A DNA stretch of 64,000 bases from Knufia peltigerae (GCA_030247855.1 JAPDRN010000034.1:218953-282952); one strand, 5' to 3'; shown: positions 35,165 through 47,174, counted from the first letter of the stretch. Notes: generated from the letters alone by a model not told the origin. Numbers and translations: made by a program.

Positions 35165-37750
35165 ATGGCATCATCGTCGTCATCATCGCGGCGTGGATCT
35201 CAGGTGCCGCCGACGGCAGCAGCACCCAATGTCAACCTCTTCTGTTCCCAGTGCGACACTCAAATCGGCGTGTTTGTGAACGAGTGGACCCGCCTTACCT
35301 CTTCCTACGTCTATCCTACACACCAAGGCAAGCATTTTGGCACCGAGATTGGAAACAAAACACAGGTCGTCCCGGACGGGGTCTCTCAGAAAGCGGTCCA
35401 AGGATGCACTTTGGCAGAAGTCTTTTGCAAGAAATGTTCGGCGGCGCTGGGTCAGTACTGCAAGGCCGCACCGACACCGCAGCAGCGATACTTGAAGTAT
35501 GCATACATCTAGAAATCCATGGGCGTGTAAACATATTTTTTTCTGTTACTAACCATGATGGACAGAGACGAGTACTTTTACAAGTTGTCAAAGACCTACT
35601 TGAAGGATAATGAGACGAACACCATCATCGATGCCATCTTTGGCTATTCGGGTGACATTGATCTGCCCAGAAGCGTCAGGCCTGGCGGCGAGATCCCTCG
35701 GCCCAGTGTGGCACCTCGCCCTCGATGGTCGGAAACTCCCATGCGGCAGTACCCCGAGTCTACTTCTTCTCCCTTTCAGTATCCAGAGTCGCAAGGACGA
35801 TCCTACCAGCCCTCATCACTCAACCATTCTTCGTTCATCGGCACACCCTCTCCGAACGCTATGGAAGATCGAACGGGACTAGAGGCCAGGATTAGAGCCC
35901 AAGATGAAAAGATCGCAGCTCAAGATCAGAAGATTCAACAGCAGGATACACAGGTTCGACTTTTGACAACATTGCTGGAAACACTCCGAGGCACCATGGA
36001 CGACCTCAAGACCACAATGCGGGAAATGCAATCGCGAAACGCGGTCGTGCGCAATGACGATACACGTTCCAATGAAATTACCAACAGTCCAAGGTCACCA
36101 TATCAAGGTACGAGGAGCATTTCGTCAAATGAGATCGATGTCGACAGGCTTCGAACTGAAAATTCTGCCATCAAGGCGAGGCTCGAAGATCTCGAGACGA
36201 CTAGAGATCGTTCTTTGAAAGATATCGATGCTTCCACCGTGCTAGGCAAACGCAAAAGACGCAGCACCCTCACGAACCCACGAGCCCCAACCCCCCTAGA
36301 CCCCACAAATCGATATACCGATTCCTCCTGCCAGAATGAATTGTCTTCCACTCAGATGCCAACTCCCCAGTCAAGCAACTCTATAGACACTCGTTCGTTC
36401 AATGAGTCGAATATATCAAGGAGTTCTAGTCCCCTGGAAGCGCAGACTGGGATGGCCTTACAAAGAGCTCCACAGGCGAGCGAAGAGCTTGGGTCAGTCG
36501 AGCACCACGCTTATGCACCTACTGCACTGGGTGAGAGATCCCAAACCGAAAAGCATTCTGATCGATCCGAAAAAGTTGTTATCGAAGCCGGGAGCGACAT
36601 CCCTGCAAAGCGTAAACCCAACTCAAGCCACGCCGCGAAAGGACCAAAGGGGGCAACATCTCCAACAGTCAAGACTTCGCATAAGTCTAATGGTGATCTC
36701 TCTGGACTTCGGGACGCTTCACAAACCCTGCAAATCAACCCGGAAGACTGCGACCCCTCCCTGCAAGACAGTGATGTTGAGGTCGTCGACCTCGAAGCTT
36801 CTGCGCCACAGCAATCAGGAGCAGACAATGTCGAATTCAGTGACGATGACAATGGAGAAGAAGTCGAATTTCAAAGTCCCAACGGCACTTCAGCTCTACA
36901 ACAGAACGAAAAACAGGTGGTATCTTTTATTGTCAATAATCCCTCATCGAATCAAGATGCACAGGTCTCTCATACTGATCCCCCCGAGGATGGTTCAGAA
37001 GTTCAATCAGGGCATGATCTGCGACCTCGGACTAGAAGGTCGCTAGTATACAGAAGATCTGCAGAGCCTGTGCCAGTAGAATTGGAAACAAACAAGCGAC
37101 CGAGGAGGAGAAGATCAACCCAAAAACCTATTGATAGCCCCGTCGAAGGTCGCAGCGTTGCCCCTGAACCTGCAGCACTACCTAAACTCGTACCTCGTCG
37201 CCTACCGCACGAACCATTTGCTATTACGACGCCGACGTCTTACGACCAAGAAATGACTAGGAAGAAGGCGAAACTGCCCAAACCCAGAATCCAGTATACG
37301 ACCAAAATTCTGCTCAAAGAGCTCAAAGATCTTGGGCTGGAGGAATGGGTTGACAAAGATAGGAACAATCCAGAATATCGCGCCGCGGTTGCTCAGGCAA
37401 GGAATCGCCAGCGAGAACTAAACAAAACAGCCCAGATGATGAGATATGGAATCGGTGAAAATGGCGAGCCTGTACCAATGACCCCCGGTCAGGTGCAGCA
37501 GGGACCTTTGTCTCTCGACGAAGCATTCAAATTAGCGACAGACGCTATGTTGGTCAATGGTTCCGGTGAGCTGAAGAGCGGCATTGAAATTGGGCAACCT
37601 CTGCAAGCCGGTGCGCCCCTTATTCCAGCTATCCAGCAGAATACTAACTCGCCAGCACCGGCAGTAGCTGTACCAACTACCGCGAGAAAACAGCGAGAGG
37701 AAGAGATTCGACGACGGGATCGACTTGCCAAGGCAGCCATGGAGATGTAA
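35165..37750 (+). CDS. Mis18/Yippee-type zinc-domain protein with long disordered and coiled-coil region
   Basis: Exons 35165-35496 and 35566-37750 (69-nt intron with a TACTAAC branch site) give 838 residues. The N-terminal 120 residues contain two zinc knuckles, CSQCDTQIG at about 27 and CKKCSAALGQYC at about 89, in the layout of the Mis18/Yippee fold; Mis18 proteins license centromeres for CENP-A loading. After it come a Pro/Ser-rich stretch, a coiled coil at about 220-280 (ARIRAQDEKIAAQDQKI...), a long acidic and Ser-rich disordered region with basic patches (LGKRKRRS, KRPRRRRS) that could be nuclear signals, and a C-terminal conserved-looking block from about 690 (ILLKELKDLGLEEWVDK). Known Mis18 of fission yeast is only about 200 residues. 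Centromere function is inferred from the domain; other Yippee-fold roles are possible. Confidence 0.65.
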
Positions 37751-38204
37751 TCCTCAAAGGCTTTCCATGGCGCGGGGTGGTAGTGATCAGATTTTCTGAC
37801 ATTGGTGGGTCAAGTGGTATCTGTCTATAACACAGGTTGTGTCGCATGGTGTAAGAATCACGCAGTATTGAGCCTGAAGACTTGCAAGATGAGGTCTGGA
37901 GGAGATTTGCCTTGAACCTCGTCGTCTCTGGGAGTGTTGTTGTTGGATTTTGTGTAGCAGTAGTAGTTGTGAGGACGTAGTAGATACGCGAGTAATCAAA
38001 GATACAGCTTCATTACGTGCTCTGATCGCAATGACCACCTCTTGAGTGCTTGCATCGCTTTAACGAGCAAATGAGCACGTCTTCTCCCTGCCAAATAGGC
38101 TCCAAGCCCACTAATTTAGGCCAGGAACGGGGGATCCGGCAAGGCACGAGAGGCACGACGCGATTAGCCCCAATGCTGGAGTCGCAGGGATTTGGTAGAA
38201 GCGG

Positions 38205-38566
38205 TTGGCGGGGGAATTTCTTCGAGGCCGCAGTTTCAATCTCGACTTCCTTCGCCCATCCTCTGGTCAACTCATTCCCTTTACTCCCTTCGTGCTCTTG
38301 TATGTGGCTCTCTCTGCTAGCGTTTTGTTTTTTACTCGCTTGATTGTATACCCCAAACCTCAGGATAAGCCGGTGCAAAGAAATCCGGGGAGAGTGTCGC
38401 TCACACTGGTATCGGTAAGTTACACACACTCTCGAGCATCCAGCATGACTGCTGACTTCTGGAAAACAGGGTACCTCCTTCCTTTTCTCTTGCAGGGTTC
38501 TAGAAGCGGTAAGCAGCCCAAATCACCCGGTCACGCCTGCTGGGCCATTGTGTTCCCAACCATGTC
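38205..38566 (+). CDS. Possible small spliced ORF, unidentified
   Basis: An open frame from about 38205 runs through a hydrophobic segment (IPFTPFVLLYVALSASVLFF) to a GTAAGT donor at about 38414. A 55-nt intron with a GCTGAC branch site and an AACAG acceptor follows, and the frame continues into TSFLFSCRVLEAV before stopping near 38575. The donor, branch and acceptor make a better intron than chance would usually give. The start is unresolved and no homology is recognised. It could be a decayed gene or part of the neighbouring transcripts. Confidence 0.2.
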
Positions 38567-39001
38567 TCAGCCACTGAGGATGAACAACTGTTTATTGGGG
38601 GCGAATGCTGCGGATGCACTGCAAACAAAAGAAAAAGAAAGGAGCTAGCACATTGAAGTCATACCTCTGCGCATATCATGTCGGAGGCGACTGTCCTCAG
38701 TGGAGCCGTCGTCCATAATACAAAGCATGGACGGATATTCGCAACCTATGCACTTGTCGAGGTCGTGAGGCTGACCGGTACAGTTGCAGAACCGTGTGAT
38801 CCTTTTTCACAGGGGCGGACATAACGAGAAGGTATGTGGACGCAAGTTGCACTATATGATCATATGATATGGCACCGTTGCCTGGAAGTCGCCTGTTGGC
38901 AGCGACGCAAGTCTCCAGGCGCTTGATCATGGTTTGGATGTCCATTGTGAAGATGTACTCGACAGGCTCTTCAACGACCCCTTCACTATCATATCATCAC
39001 A

Positions 39002-39181
39002 ATGGATGTTGCTAATGGTAACGAAGAGGTTGAGCCTGAGTACAACAATGGCCACCTCCCAAACAGTCCGTCGAATAACACCGATGTAAATTCTATCGAG
39101 TACTACGAAAACCGGCCCGAAGACCTGGCCTCTATTGTACCGGTTGGTTCTGAGGGTGCAAGAGTCAAATTGCTCTCCTAA
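39002..39181 (+). CDS. 59-codon upstream ORF before RAD53
   Basis: An ATG-to-TAA frame of 59 codons (MDVANGNEEVEPEYNNGHLP at its start, ending GARVKLLS) lies 76 bp before the RAD53 ATG. Its acidic, Asn/Pro-rich composition looks more protein-like than the shadow ORFs around it. It may be a translated upstream ORF in the RAD53 leader or an independent small gene. No family is recognised. Confidence 0.3.
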   Translation: MDVANGNEEVEPEYNNGHLPNSPSNNTDVNSIEYYENRPEDLASIVPVGSEGARVKLLS

Positions 39182-39257
39182 CAGTCTCTTGTAGAGAGGG
39201 TCTACACCCGTTCGCCTACCAGTAAATGAATCTTACGAAACAATCGACACGGTGATT

Positions 39258-42200
39258 ATGGCTTCCTCACAACCAACCCAGCTCACACAGCCAGTCGAAG
39301 ATCCCAGAAGATTGGGGAAAAATTTGTCCAATGTATCCGAGGGTGATGCTGTCGACGTTATTTGTCTTCTACATCCAACTTCTCCTGCTGCATTCCATGC
39401 TGTCAAGGCCAACCTTGTTCATGGAAGGCAACACATCCTACAAAATGAGGACCTAGAAGACTACACCGAAGACGATATCATCTTTTCGTCACAGTACAAT
39501 GCACCACGCGATATAGCGTTACGCATATCCTCTCAAGTCAAAAATCCTCGAGACGGTTTTCGATTTGGTCGATCCAGTACTGCAAACGACATCCTCTTGA
39601 CGCCCTTCGAAAACGACATCCTTGTGAGCAAGACACACTTCAAAATCTTTGTAAACAGTCAAGGGAGTCTGATGTTGCAGGATATGTCTACAAATGGCAC
39701 CATTGTCGATGATGTTCATATCAAGGTGAAGGACCGACGTGGCAAGATTCCGGCTCCTCCAGCTACGATAGTACTTGGAAATGGCTCTATTATCTCTTTA
39801 TTCAGTGGAAGAGACAGAGAGGAGATCAAGCTGATGGTTAGAATACCTTCACGTGGCGAAAGCGAAGATCTCTACGAGAAGAACCTTCGGGCATACCTTG
39901 CCGCAAGAGGAGATGTTGCACAGTTTGCTTCAATGCGTGAAAGCTCGTATGGGAATCACTGGAATGGAGGTAGCATGTACAATTTCACTGGTCTGTTGGG
40001 CAAAGGCGCCTTTGCGACTGTCTATCGAGTCCAGACCAAGAAAGAAGGTGACATCTATGCGGCAAAAGAGCTGGACAAGCGTCGCTTTATCAAGAACGGA
40101 GTTCTCGATATGAAGTTTGATAGCGAGCTCAACATCATGAAACATCTTCAGCACCCGAACATTGTCAATTATGTTGACTGTCATACGTACTCTCACTGGA
40201 TTTATATCTTGATGGAATACGTACCATTCGGCGAGCTTTCCCAAGAACTCAGAAAGTCAGGAAGAATAGCGGAAGCCGATGGGCAACAGATTACCAGACA
40301 GATTGTACATGCCTTGGACTACCTGCACCGAAGAAACATCACCCATCGAGATATTAAACCCGACAATATCTTGATCGCCTCCCGGTCTCCTTTGATTGTG
40401 AAGCTATCAGACTTTGGTTTGTCAAAATGCGTTACAGATCAAGAGACTTTCCTAAAGACCTTTTGCGGCACCCTTCTCTATTGTGCTCCAGAGGTATATC
40501 CAGACTATGCGAGCTACAAACATGGCTCGGCACAGAAGCGACGTCGTCTAGGGGAGCCTATTAGCAAGCCTCCTCCATCTCCCTACGATCAGTCAGTGGA
40601 CATGTGGTCCTTTGGCGCGGTCATTTTCCACATGTTGTGCGGGAAGCCCCCTATCACTGGAAGAGGCGATGATCGCGGTGCCCAGATGCTTAATAATATC
40701 ATGACGAAAGATGTCGACTTCAAGCCTCTCAGAGAAGTTGGTGTATCGGATGCTGCGGTTGATTTGATTAGAAAATTACTCAACAGAAATCCCTCTCTTC
40801 GACCAAAAGAGGCTGAGTGCTTGCGACATCCGTGGCTACGCAACGTCGCTGATGTCTTCGAATACGATCTTCTTGATCAACCAGACATTCTCGATCGAGA
40901 ACTCCATGTTGTTGACGAGGTGGATGAAGAAGTTCTCGATGATGAACTGATTCACGACCTCCATGCACTGACTCAGCCACCATCATCGAACCAATCTCCT
41001 GACCGCGCCCCCAAGCGAGCGAAGACCTTTGCTGATCCAGTCATCTCACCCGATGACATTGCATACCCTTCATTGCCGGATCCTGGAGAAAGTTTCCTGC
41101 CGCCTACGCCAATGGCACCTCCTGCTCAGCGCTTGTTCGGTGAGATTTCTCAATCGATTTTGCGCAGTTCGGGATTGTTTGGCACTGAGCTTCCACCCAC
41201 AACGACAGCCGATGTTCACGACATTCAAAATCGAGTCGAACAGATCAGCGTCAATGATTTTGGTCGCCAGGGATCGATGGGCAGCATAGATCATCCCATG
41301 GTTGCGGGCGGAGCCACTGAAGTATCAGCAGAAACTGGTAAACATCATCCTCGAGCCGGGTCAGCAGCCAGCTTAATGGGGACTGAGCATCAAATTGGTC
41401 AACTCAACATGACATCGCCCGAGGCGGAAGTATCAGATGCCGCGTCGCCGGAGACAAATAATCCAGTGACACCGCACACACGTGAATTATCACCATCCAG
41501 TAGCGTGAGTCAACACTTGGATGACGGCTTAGGTGAAACCCTGCACGGCACTGAAGAACCAGTTTTCACGCGTCGTTTGGATCTTGGTCTGATTGCAGAC
41601 CCCACGACTTTCGAAGCTGAATTGAAAGCCCGCAATGCATCGAGAGCTGAAAAACTTCGAGCCAAGGCAGATACGTTCCATGGAGCCATCTCCACGAGAC
41701 CTCACCCGCCATCTATTGAGCTTGCTACGACAATGGACGCAAAGACTGACTTCGTTGGGGACCGTGCTCCCCAGGCAGATCGAATTCTACGCCCATTCTC
41801 GAATATGGACGCGACGAACAGAACGAAAGCCGCAACATCCCCTTTCATTGAGCCGCCGAAGCGGTTTGGTAAGTTGACCAGCATCCCAGGCTCTTTTGCA
41901 AAGGTCAATTTCAACCTTGAAGCAAGATTCACCTCCTGGGGTCGAGGCGTCGATTGCACGATCAGATACCCGGAGTTAAAGGACACCCGAATTCCCAAAT
42001 ATGCTTTGAAGATCACATTCTGGGCGCCAGGCATGGAAAAGCATGTCGAGCAAGGCGGTGAATGGACCAAGATCTCCGGAGTTCGAACGGTACTGGCAAC
42101 TTCTGCAAGTGGATGTATCTACGTCAATGGGGTCGAATTGCGCAAAGAGTCTCCCGATGGTGATGCAGCCTTGTTTGGAAAGATTTACACTGGCGACATC

Positions 42201-42380
42201 ATCACCGTATATGATGGTGCCAATGGTGACTTTCTGAAGTTCCGAGTCGAAGTCACATTCGGTGATAGTGCTCGCACTCGACCAGCAAACGAGGCAGGCT
42301 TCATCGTGCAGGAAGAACGCCATCATCATCAACGTATGAAGGAGCGAGAAAGTATGAGAATTAGCAAGGCAGGACTATGA
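39258..42380 (+). CDS. rad53: DNA-damage checkpoint kinase RAD53 / CHK2 (FHA-kinase-FHA)
   Basis: Checkpoint effector kinase that is activated by Mec1/ATR-type kinases after DNA damage or fork stalling. Single exon, 1040 residues from the ATG at 39258. The N-terminus MASSQPTQLTQP contains clustered SQ/TQ sites, the usual upstream-kinase targets. FHA1 spans about 98-165 (FRFGRSSTANDIL, SKTHFKIF, DMSTNGTIVDD). The kinase domain spans about 238-530 with glycine loop LLGKGAFATVY, AAKELD lysine, catalytic loop HRDIKPDNIL near 362, DFGLS near 384 and the APE-like APEVYPDYA followed by a basic insert. FHA2 spans about 888-1000 (SWGRGVDCTIRYPE, IYVNGVEL). Two FHA domains flanking the kinase define Rad53 rather than single-FHA Cds1. 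Identification is firm. Confidence 0.96.
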   Translation: MASSQPTQLTQPVEDPRRLGKNLSNVSEGDAVDVICLLHPTSPAAFHAVKANLVHGRQHILQNEDLEDYTEDDIIFSSQYNAPRDIALRISSQVKNPRDGFRFGRSSTANDILLTPFENDILVSKTHFKIFVNSQGSLMLQDMSTNGTIVDDVHIKVKDRRGKIPAPPATIVLGNGSIISLFSGRDREEIKLMVRIPSRGESEDLYEKNLRAYLAARGDVAQFASMRESSYGNHWNGGSMYNFTGLLGKGAFATVYRVQTKKEGDIYAAKELDKRRFIKNGVLDMKFDSELNIMKHLQHPNIVNYVDCHTYSHWIYILMEYVPFGELSQELRKSGRIAEADGQQITRQIVHALDYLHRRNITHRDIKPDNILIASRSPLIVKLSDFGLSKCVTDQETFLKTFCGTLLYCAPEVYPDYASYKHGSAQKRRRLGEPISKPPPSPYDQSVDMWSFGAVIFHMLCGKPPITGRGDDRGAQMLNNIMTKDVDFKPLREVGVSDAAVDLIRKLLNRNPSLRPKEAECLRHPWLRNVADVFEYDLLDQPDILDRELHVVDEVDEEVLDDELIHDLHALTQPPSSNQSPDRAPKRAKTFADPVISPDDIAYPSLPDPGESFLPPTPMAPPAQRLFGEISQSILRSSGLFGTELPPTTTADVHDIQNRVEQISVNDFGRQGSMGSIDHPMVAGGATEVSAETGKHHPRAGSAASLMGTEHQIGQLNMTSPEAEVSDAASPETNNPVTPHTRELSPSSSVSQHLDDGLGETLHGTEEPVFTRRLDLGLIADPTTFEAELKARNASRAEKLRAKADTFHGAISTRPHPPSIELATTMDAKTDFVGDRAPQADRILRPFSNMDATNRTKAATSPFIEPPKRFGKLTSIPGSFAKVNFNLEARFTSWGRGVDCTIRYPELKDTRIPKYALKITFWAPGMEKHVEQGGEWTKISGVRTVLATSASGCIYVNGVELRKESPDGDAALFGKIYTGDIITVYDGANGDFLKFRVEVTFGDSARTRPANEAGFIVQEERHHHQRMKERESMRISKAGL

Positions 42381-44126
42381 TCCTATGTGTATATTAGCAA
42401 GCAAGCAACCACTCATTCATGAACTGTACCAAACATGGCAGATTTCGGGGTACATACGGAGTATCTGGGCTGTGTGCGTGGCGAAAACCTGGGGCAGCTT
42501 TGGAAAGATGATGATCCGGCGTTGAGGATTGTCAGTAGTTGTTGTTCCCTGCCCATCTTAATCGATTATGTAGACAATCAATGGTTGACTATTACCTTTC
42601 CGTTTGACTCCCTTTTTGGGAGTGGAACATTGCTCGTTCTCATCCCAATGTCGCTGTGGTCATGAATGGAACACTCCCGGTTCGGCATGCGCAACGGTTG
42701 TCATGTCGTATAGAAAACTCATCAGAATCTTCCGTGCTACTCCGTACTTGTGCGAGGGTTCAAGCTGCAGCCAGAGCCAGAGGTGACACTGATTTGCAAG
42801 TACGGGTTCCTGCAGGTCAGGCCGGGATGGGGATTGCTTTTTGAGCAGGACACGGTGGAGGCAACACTCATTCTTTACCTCTTGTAAAGGGTACGAATAG
42901 TTCTTGGTCGGTCTTCACCATACAACTAGCAGGGGATGTCGAAGCACTAGGCCAATACAAGTCTGAAGGCCGCCGCTCAGAGGATCAGAGGATCTACAGT
43001 ATTCGTAACACACCGAACTTAAAGGTGGAGTCGGAGAACTTATCATTTTCCTTTCCCATACAGTTGCATGTGGGAAGTCGAAAAGCCAGCAGGTGAAACA
43101 ATTAAAAAAAGAAAAGGAGAAGCGGGATGCACGTACAAATACAGAGAAGGGTGTATTAGGTATTGATTGTTTCGATCCCAGGACAAGGGAGTGAGATCTG
43201 TGTGCGCGCGTGTTGTCTCTCTCCCCCGCGCATGACATTTTGCGCGTCCTTGCATGTGTGAATTTAGCCTGGTACACGAGATACATCTCAAGGTTTGGTT
43301 TGTCAAAATCTTGTACAACTCCTGCAGACAAACAAGAGTCTAGCCGCATGGATATGATTGGGACCTAGGATATCTTTCAGCACGCCCTAAGCAATGTTCA
43401 GATTGTAAGAGCTAGGACTTGTAAGCAGTCACTCCATATATGATAATAAACGTACGGAGTAGCAACACTCCAGAATAGATCTTGCATGGGACTTCTTCGT
43501 AATAAGTAGTATTAGTATCGGATATGAATGGGATACAAGTCCGTACAGTGGATGGAATTATTTTATAATCCTCCGTATGCCGCTTGGCGATGCGAATCCC
43601 GGTCCGTTCAGCCTCCACCCGTTTTCCCTTGAATACTTTCTTGTGTCATGGTTGTTGGCTGCATCGCTCTTCAGGAAACATACGGAAAGTGAAGAAGGAG
43701 AATGAAATTCACAATGACCACCTTTTCTCCATTCACTCAAACCTCGTCACCCTAATGTCTCCCCGACTTGACTTGACTTGACGAACCCTCACATGTCCGG
43801 AATCTCTGTCCTTAAAACCACCCTGCGTCTTTGACAGAGCCTCACTACTCCTCGTACTCCTAGCCTTGACTTTGTTCACGAAACGACCAAACGAACGACA
43901 CAAGAAAAGAAAAAGAAAAAAAAGACCATTTCTGCCTGCGTCGTTGTCTTCCTTCAAGACTCCATACAACTCGGAGCAGCAATAACTTTTTGTCGGCGTC
44001 GTCCTCTCACTTCCTGCGATAGTCCTCCTTCCTTAACTTCGCCGATCACATGTCCTGCGCTATTTCGGTCCACCACCTCCTCGTCCTGTCCGCCTAGATT
44101 TCCATTCGCATCCTCCTGTCGCTCAG
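42381..44126. other. Intergenic region, RAD53 3' flank and MNN10 promoter
   Basis: This 1746-bp gap contains no recognisable gene. It holds three copies of the dispersed TACGGAGTA / TACTCCGTA word (near 42455, 42739 and 43454). From about 43800 the sequence is pyrimidine-rich and likely the 5' UTR of the MNN10-type gene. Confidence 0.4.
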
Positions 44127-45849
44127 ATGTCCTCCTCGACGCGGACTCCCTCCCCACTGCCAACTGGGCGATGGTCATCAGCACAGGGCTCCTCCTCCTC
44201 CTCATCCGCCGCCGCTGGACGGGCGTCCACCCCAAACGGTCTTTATGCGGGATTAAACGGCTACAGTGGTAACCATGATGATGGCCAGTGGGCGGCGGCA
44301 AAAGCGAGGAGTGCGCAAGTGAGAGGTTTCCCGACCATCCAGACAAAAAATGAGGGTTTCTTTCAACGCTCACGACGAAAATTGACCTCTACTTTACCCG
44401 TCTTCAACAGTCCGTACACTCCATTGTCCGCCGACTGGAAAGACGTAGAGAAATTAGGTCGGAATCGGTGGTCACCGGGAAGGGACAACATCTTTTCCAA
44501 GACGAGGACCCTCGTGGGAAACCTCCTCCGGAAATGCAAGTTTTTGGTCGTCATACTGGCGCTGATTACGATCACGACTTTAACAATGTCACAGACGAGT
44601 AGGTGTTTTTTTTCCTTCCTCTTTTGGGTGTGCTGTCCACGTTGGGTGTTGGTGCGTTCAATGGCTAATCTACAGCCGTCTCCGCTGCAACTACAGGTCT
44701 ACTGTCGACAATCCGAAGCAATGCACATCTCGGCGGAGGCAGCAAGTTCGTCATCGTCCTTGGTGCTAATGAAGGAGGTGGTGTCATGGAGTGGAAAGGT
44801 CCGAGAGAATGGGCGATAGAGCGTGACAGTGTTAAGAACAAGAAACGCTACGCCGAAACATGGGGTTACCAACTCGAAATCACCGACATGAGCACGAAGA
44901 AACGATACGCTCACGAGTGGAGGGAGAGTTGGGAAAAGGTCGATCTCTTGCGGAACGCAATGGCGAGGTATCCTCAGGCCGAGTGGTACGTTTGATATAA
45001 ACAGGCACAATTCGCGTTTTGTTTGATCACCGGAGGAGTGTGTGTACTAACATGCCGGTTCGTAGGTTCTGGTGGCTTGACCTCAACACCTTCATCATGG
45101 AGCCTTCCAAGTCTCTACAGTCTCACATCTTCCGCGATCTCCAGAACAACGTCTACCGCGACATCAACGTCTACAACCCTCTCAACATCACACATCCTCC
45201 TGTAACAAGATTCCTCGACCCGATCTCCAGATCACCCACGGGCGACAACCTTACCTCTTCCATCGACATAATCATACCTCAGGACTGCAGCGGGTTCAAC
45301 TTGGGATCCTTTTTCATCAGAAGGTCTCCATTCACAGACAGGCTGCTCGACATGTGGTGGGATCCGGTCTTGTACGAGCAGAAACATATGGAGTGGGAGC
45401 ACAAGGAACAAGATGCTCTGGAGCACCTGTATGCCTCACAACCGTACATGAGGACTCACTTTGCCTTCATTCAGCAACGCAAGATCAACTCGTTCCCTCC
45501 CGGAGCCTGTGCGGTCAAAACGAAAGAAGACCCCAAAACCAAGGACAAGGACAAGGACACTGATAAGAATAAGCCCCAGAAACCAGTCACCGACCCACGC
45601 TTCCACTATAGCGAGACAGATCGAGACTTCATGGTAAATATGGCTGGTTGCGAATGGGGTAGGGATTGCTGGGCCGAGATGTACAGCTATCGAGAGCTAA
45701 GCAATAGATTGAATCGATCGTTATGGGAAAAAATCAAGAATTCCGTGTCCAATACATGGGCGAGCCTTAGGGGTAAGAAATCGAAAGAAGGAGCAGATTC
45801 ATCCAAGAAGGACGCATCGAAAAAGGCTGAGGATGAGAAGAAATCATGA
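44127..45849 (+). CDS. mnn10: Alpha-1,6-mannosyltransferase, MNN10 type (GT34)
   Basis: Golgi type II membrane glycosyltransferase of the mannan polymerase II complex, which extends the alpha-1,6 backbone of N-linked mannan. Exons 44127-44598, 44676-44985 and 45066-45849 give 521 residues. A Ser-rich cytosolic tail (1-~130) precedes one membrane anchor near 140-155 (FLVVILALITITTLTM). The GT34 domain shows FVIVLGANEGGGVMEWKG, REWAIERDSVKNKKRYAE, YAHEWRESWEKVDLLRNAM, AEWFWWLDLNTFIMEP, LPQDCSGFNLGSFF-like IIPQDCSGFNLGSFFIRR, DPVLYEQKHMEWEHKEQDAL and NMAGCEWGRDCW. A Lys/Asp-rich insert (about residues 415-440) interrupts the region after SFPPGAC, and the C-terminus is Lys/Ser-rich. Family membership is firm. 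Confidence 0.94.
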
Positions 45850-47174
45850 CTTGGGCAGCCTTTTTCGACCTTTCTCAGGAGACAATATGATGATCCCCTC
45901 CTCGATCTCTTTGATGTTGCTGGGAACGATGAGCTGATGATTCTCTCTACTTACTGTGTTACACGCTCATACATTCACACAAGCGAACACAAACAAACCC
46001 AACACGGCCTTTGGTGGTAACAAGACCAAAAACAGAAAGGCCAACTTGTATCTAATACATGACCCCTGAATTGCATGGCGAAAGAAGGAAAAAGGCATCA
46101 TTGGAACAAACAGGACCAAGAAGGAGGGAGACCGACCCGGAAAAGGACTTTTTTTTATCCTCGTCTCCTTCACCTGGGGGCGCGGTGTTGCTCAACGGTG
46201 TTTTTTTCGAATTCTCACTTGGGTCCTTGTGTGTGTTTTTTTTTTACAACAAAAAATTTTCGGACCGATTGTGGCTGGATTGGTTCCCATACTCGTTGTC
46301 CTTTTCTTGTTTCTTGTTTCGAATAGCAAAAGGAGAAAAGAAGCGGCATAGCGTTAGTGAGGTGTTTTCTTCGAGCGTCCAAGCAAAGGTATTGCAAAGG
46401 AGTGGTGGTGGTGTCTACTGTAATGAAAAGGGGGGGAAATTTGCCTTTTTTCCATTTTGATTGATCAAATCGAAATCACATGGAATCAAATCAGAGTCAG
46501 ACCGAGGGGGAAAGTACGGGCAGAGAGAGAGAGAGAGAGAGAGACTCAAATGTCAAAAAGAAAGAATGAAGTCGAGTTTCATTGCATTGTCACACGGGGG
46601 GGGGCGTAAGGCGTCCGTTTTTGTTTTCTTTTCTTGCTCAATTGTATTCTACTAGAACCCTTACTCGAGGCTGGAAACCCCATTGTACGGAGTACGGGAC
46701 GGGACACGATAGATGAGGACGATTCGGATCAAGATAGTTGTGTAAACAAGGAAAAAAAAGAACAGTTACAGGACTCTTGGTCGAGGACGAGGACGGACCA
46801 CGGCACCGGTGGTGTCGAGGCGTCATTGAAAATTCAGAAACGAAGGTGTCAGTGTCTGTACATTTTAACGTCTCCGACCCAACGCCATCAACAATGCTTT
46901 GCCGTTTTGTTCATTATACCTGACTTGGGGATGTACCAACAACCATACACTGTTTGACTTGACTCGTCCGAGAGAAAAAACCTAGAGAACACCTGCATAC
47001 CTTGTTACCTTTTGGACGGTGGCGAGGGAAAAAAAACAAGAAACAAAACGGGAACGCTGCTTCTTTGAACAACACCCACAGACAGAGGCTGTCACTTTTC
47101 ATCCTTTGCCAGTCGCCGTTCTCGCACACCGGCAAAAGCACAGTCGTCCCACGACACACCAAAGGTTCCTCGAC
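45850..47174. other. Convergent 3' region rich in homopolymers and GA repeat
   Basis: This 1325-bp gap lies between the stops of two convergent genes. It has a GA microsatellite at about 46519-46542, many short T, A and G runs and a GTACGGAGTACGGG word near 46685. No gene recognised. Confidence 0.4.

Larger units (their letters stand above)
37751..39257. other. Intergenic region upstream of RAD53, with two weak ORF candidates
   Basis: This 1507-bp gap contains the 3' end of the Mis18-like gene and the RAD53 promoter. Two possible small coding segments are listed separately (38205-38566 and 39002-39181). A 12-bp palindrome ATATGATCATAT lies near 38854. Nothing else is recognisable. Confidence 0.35.
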
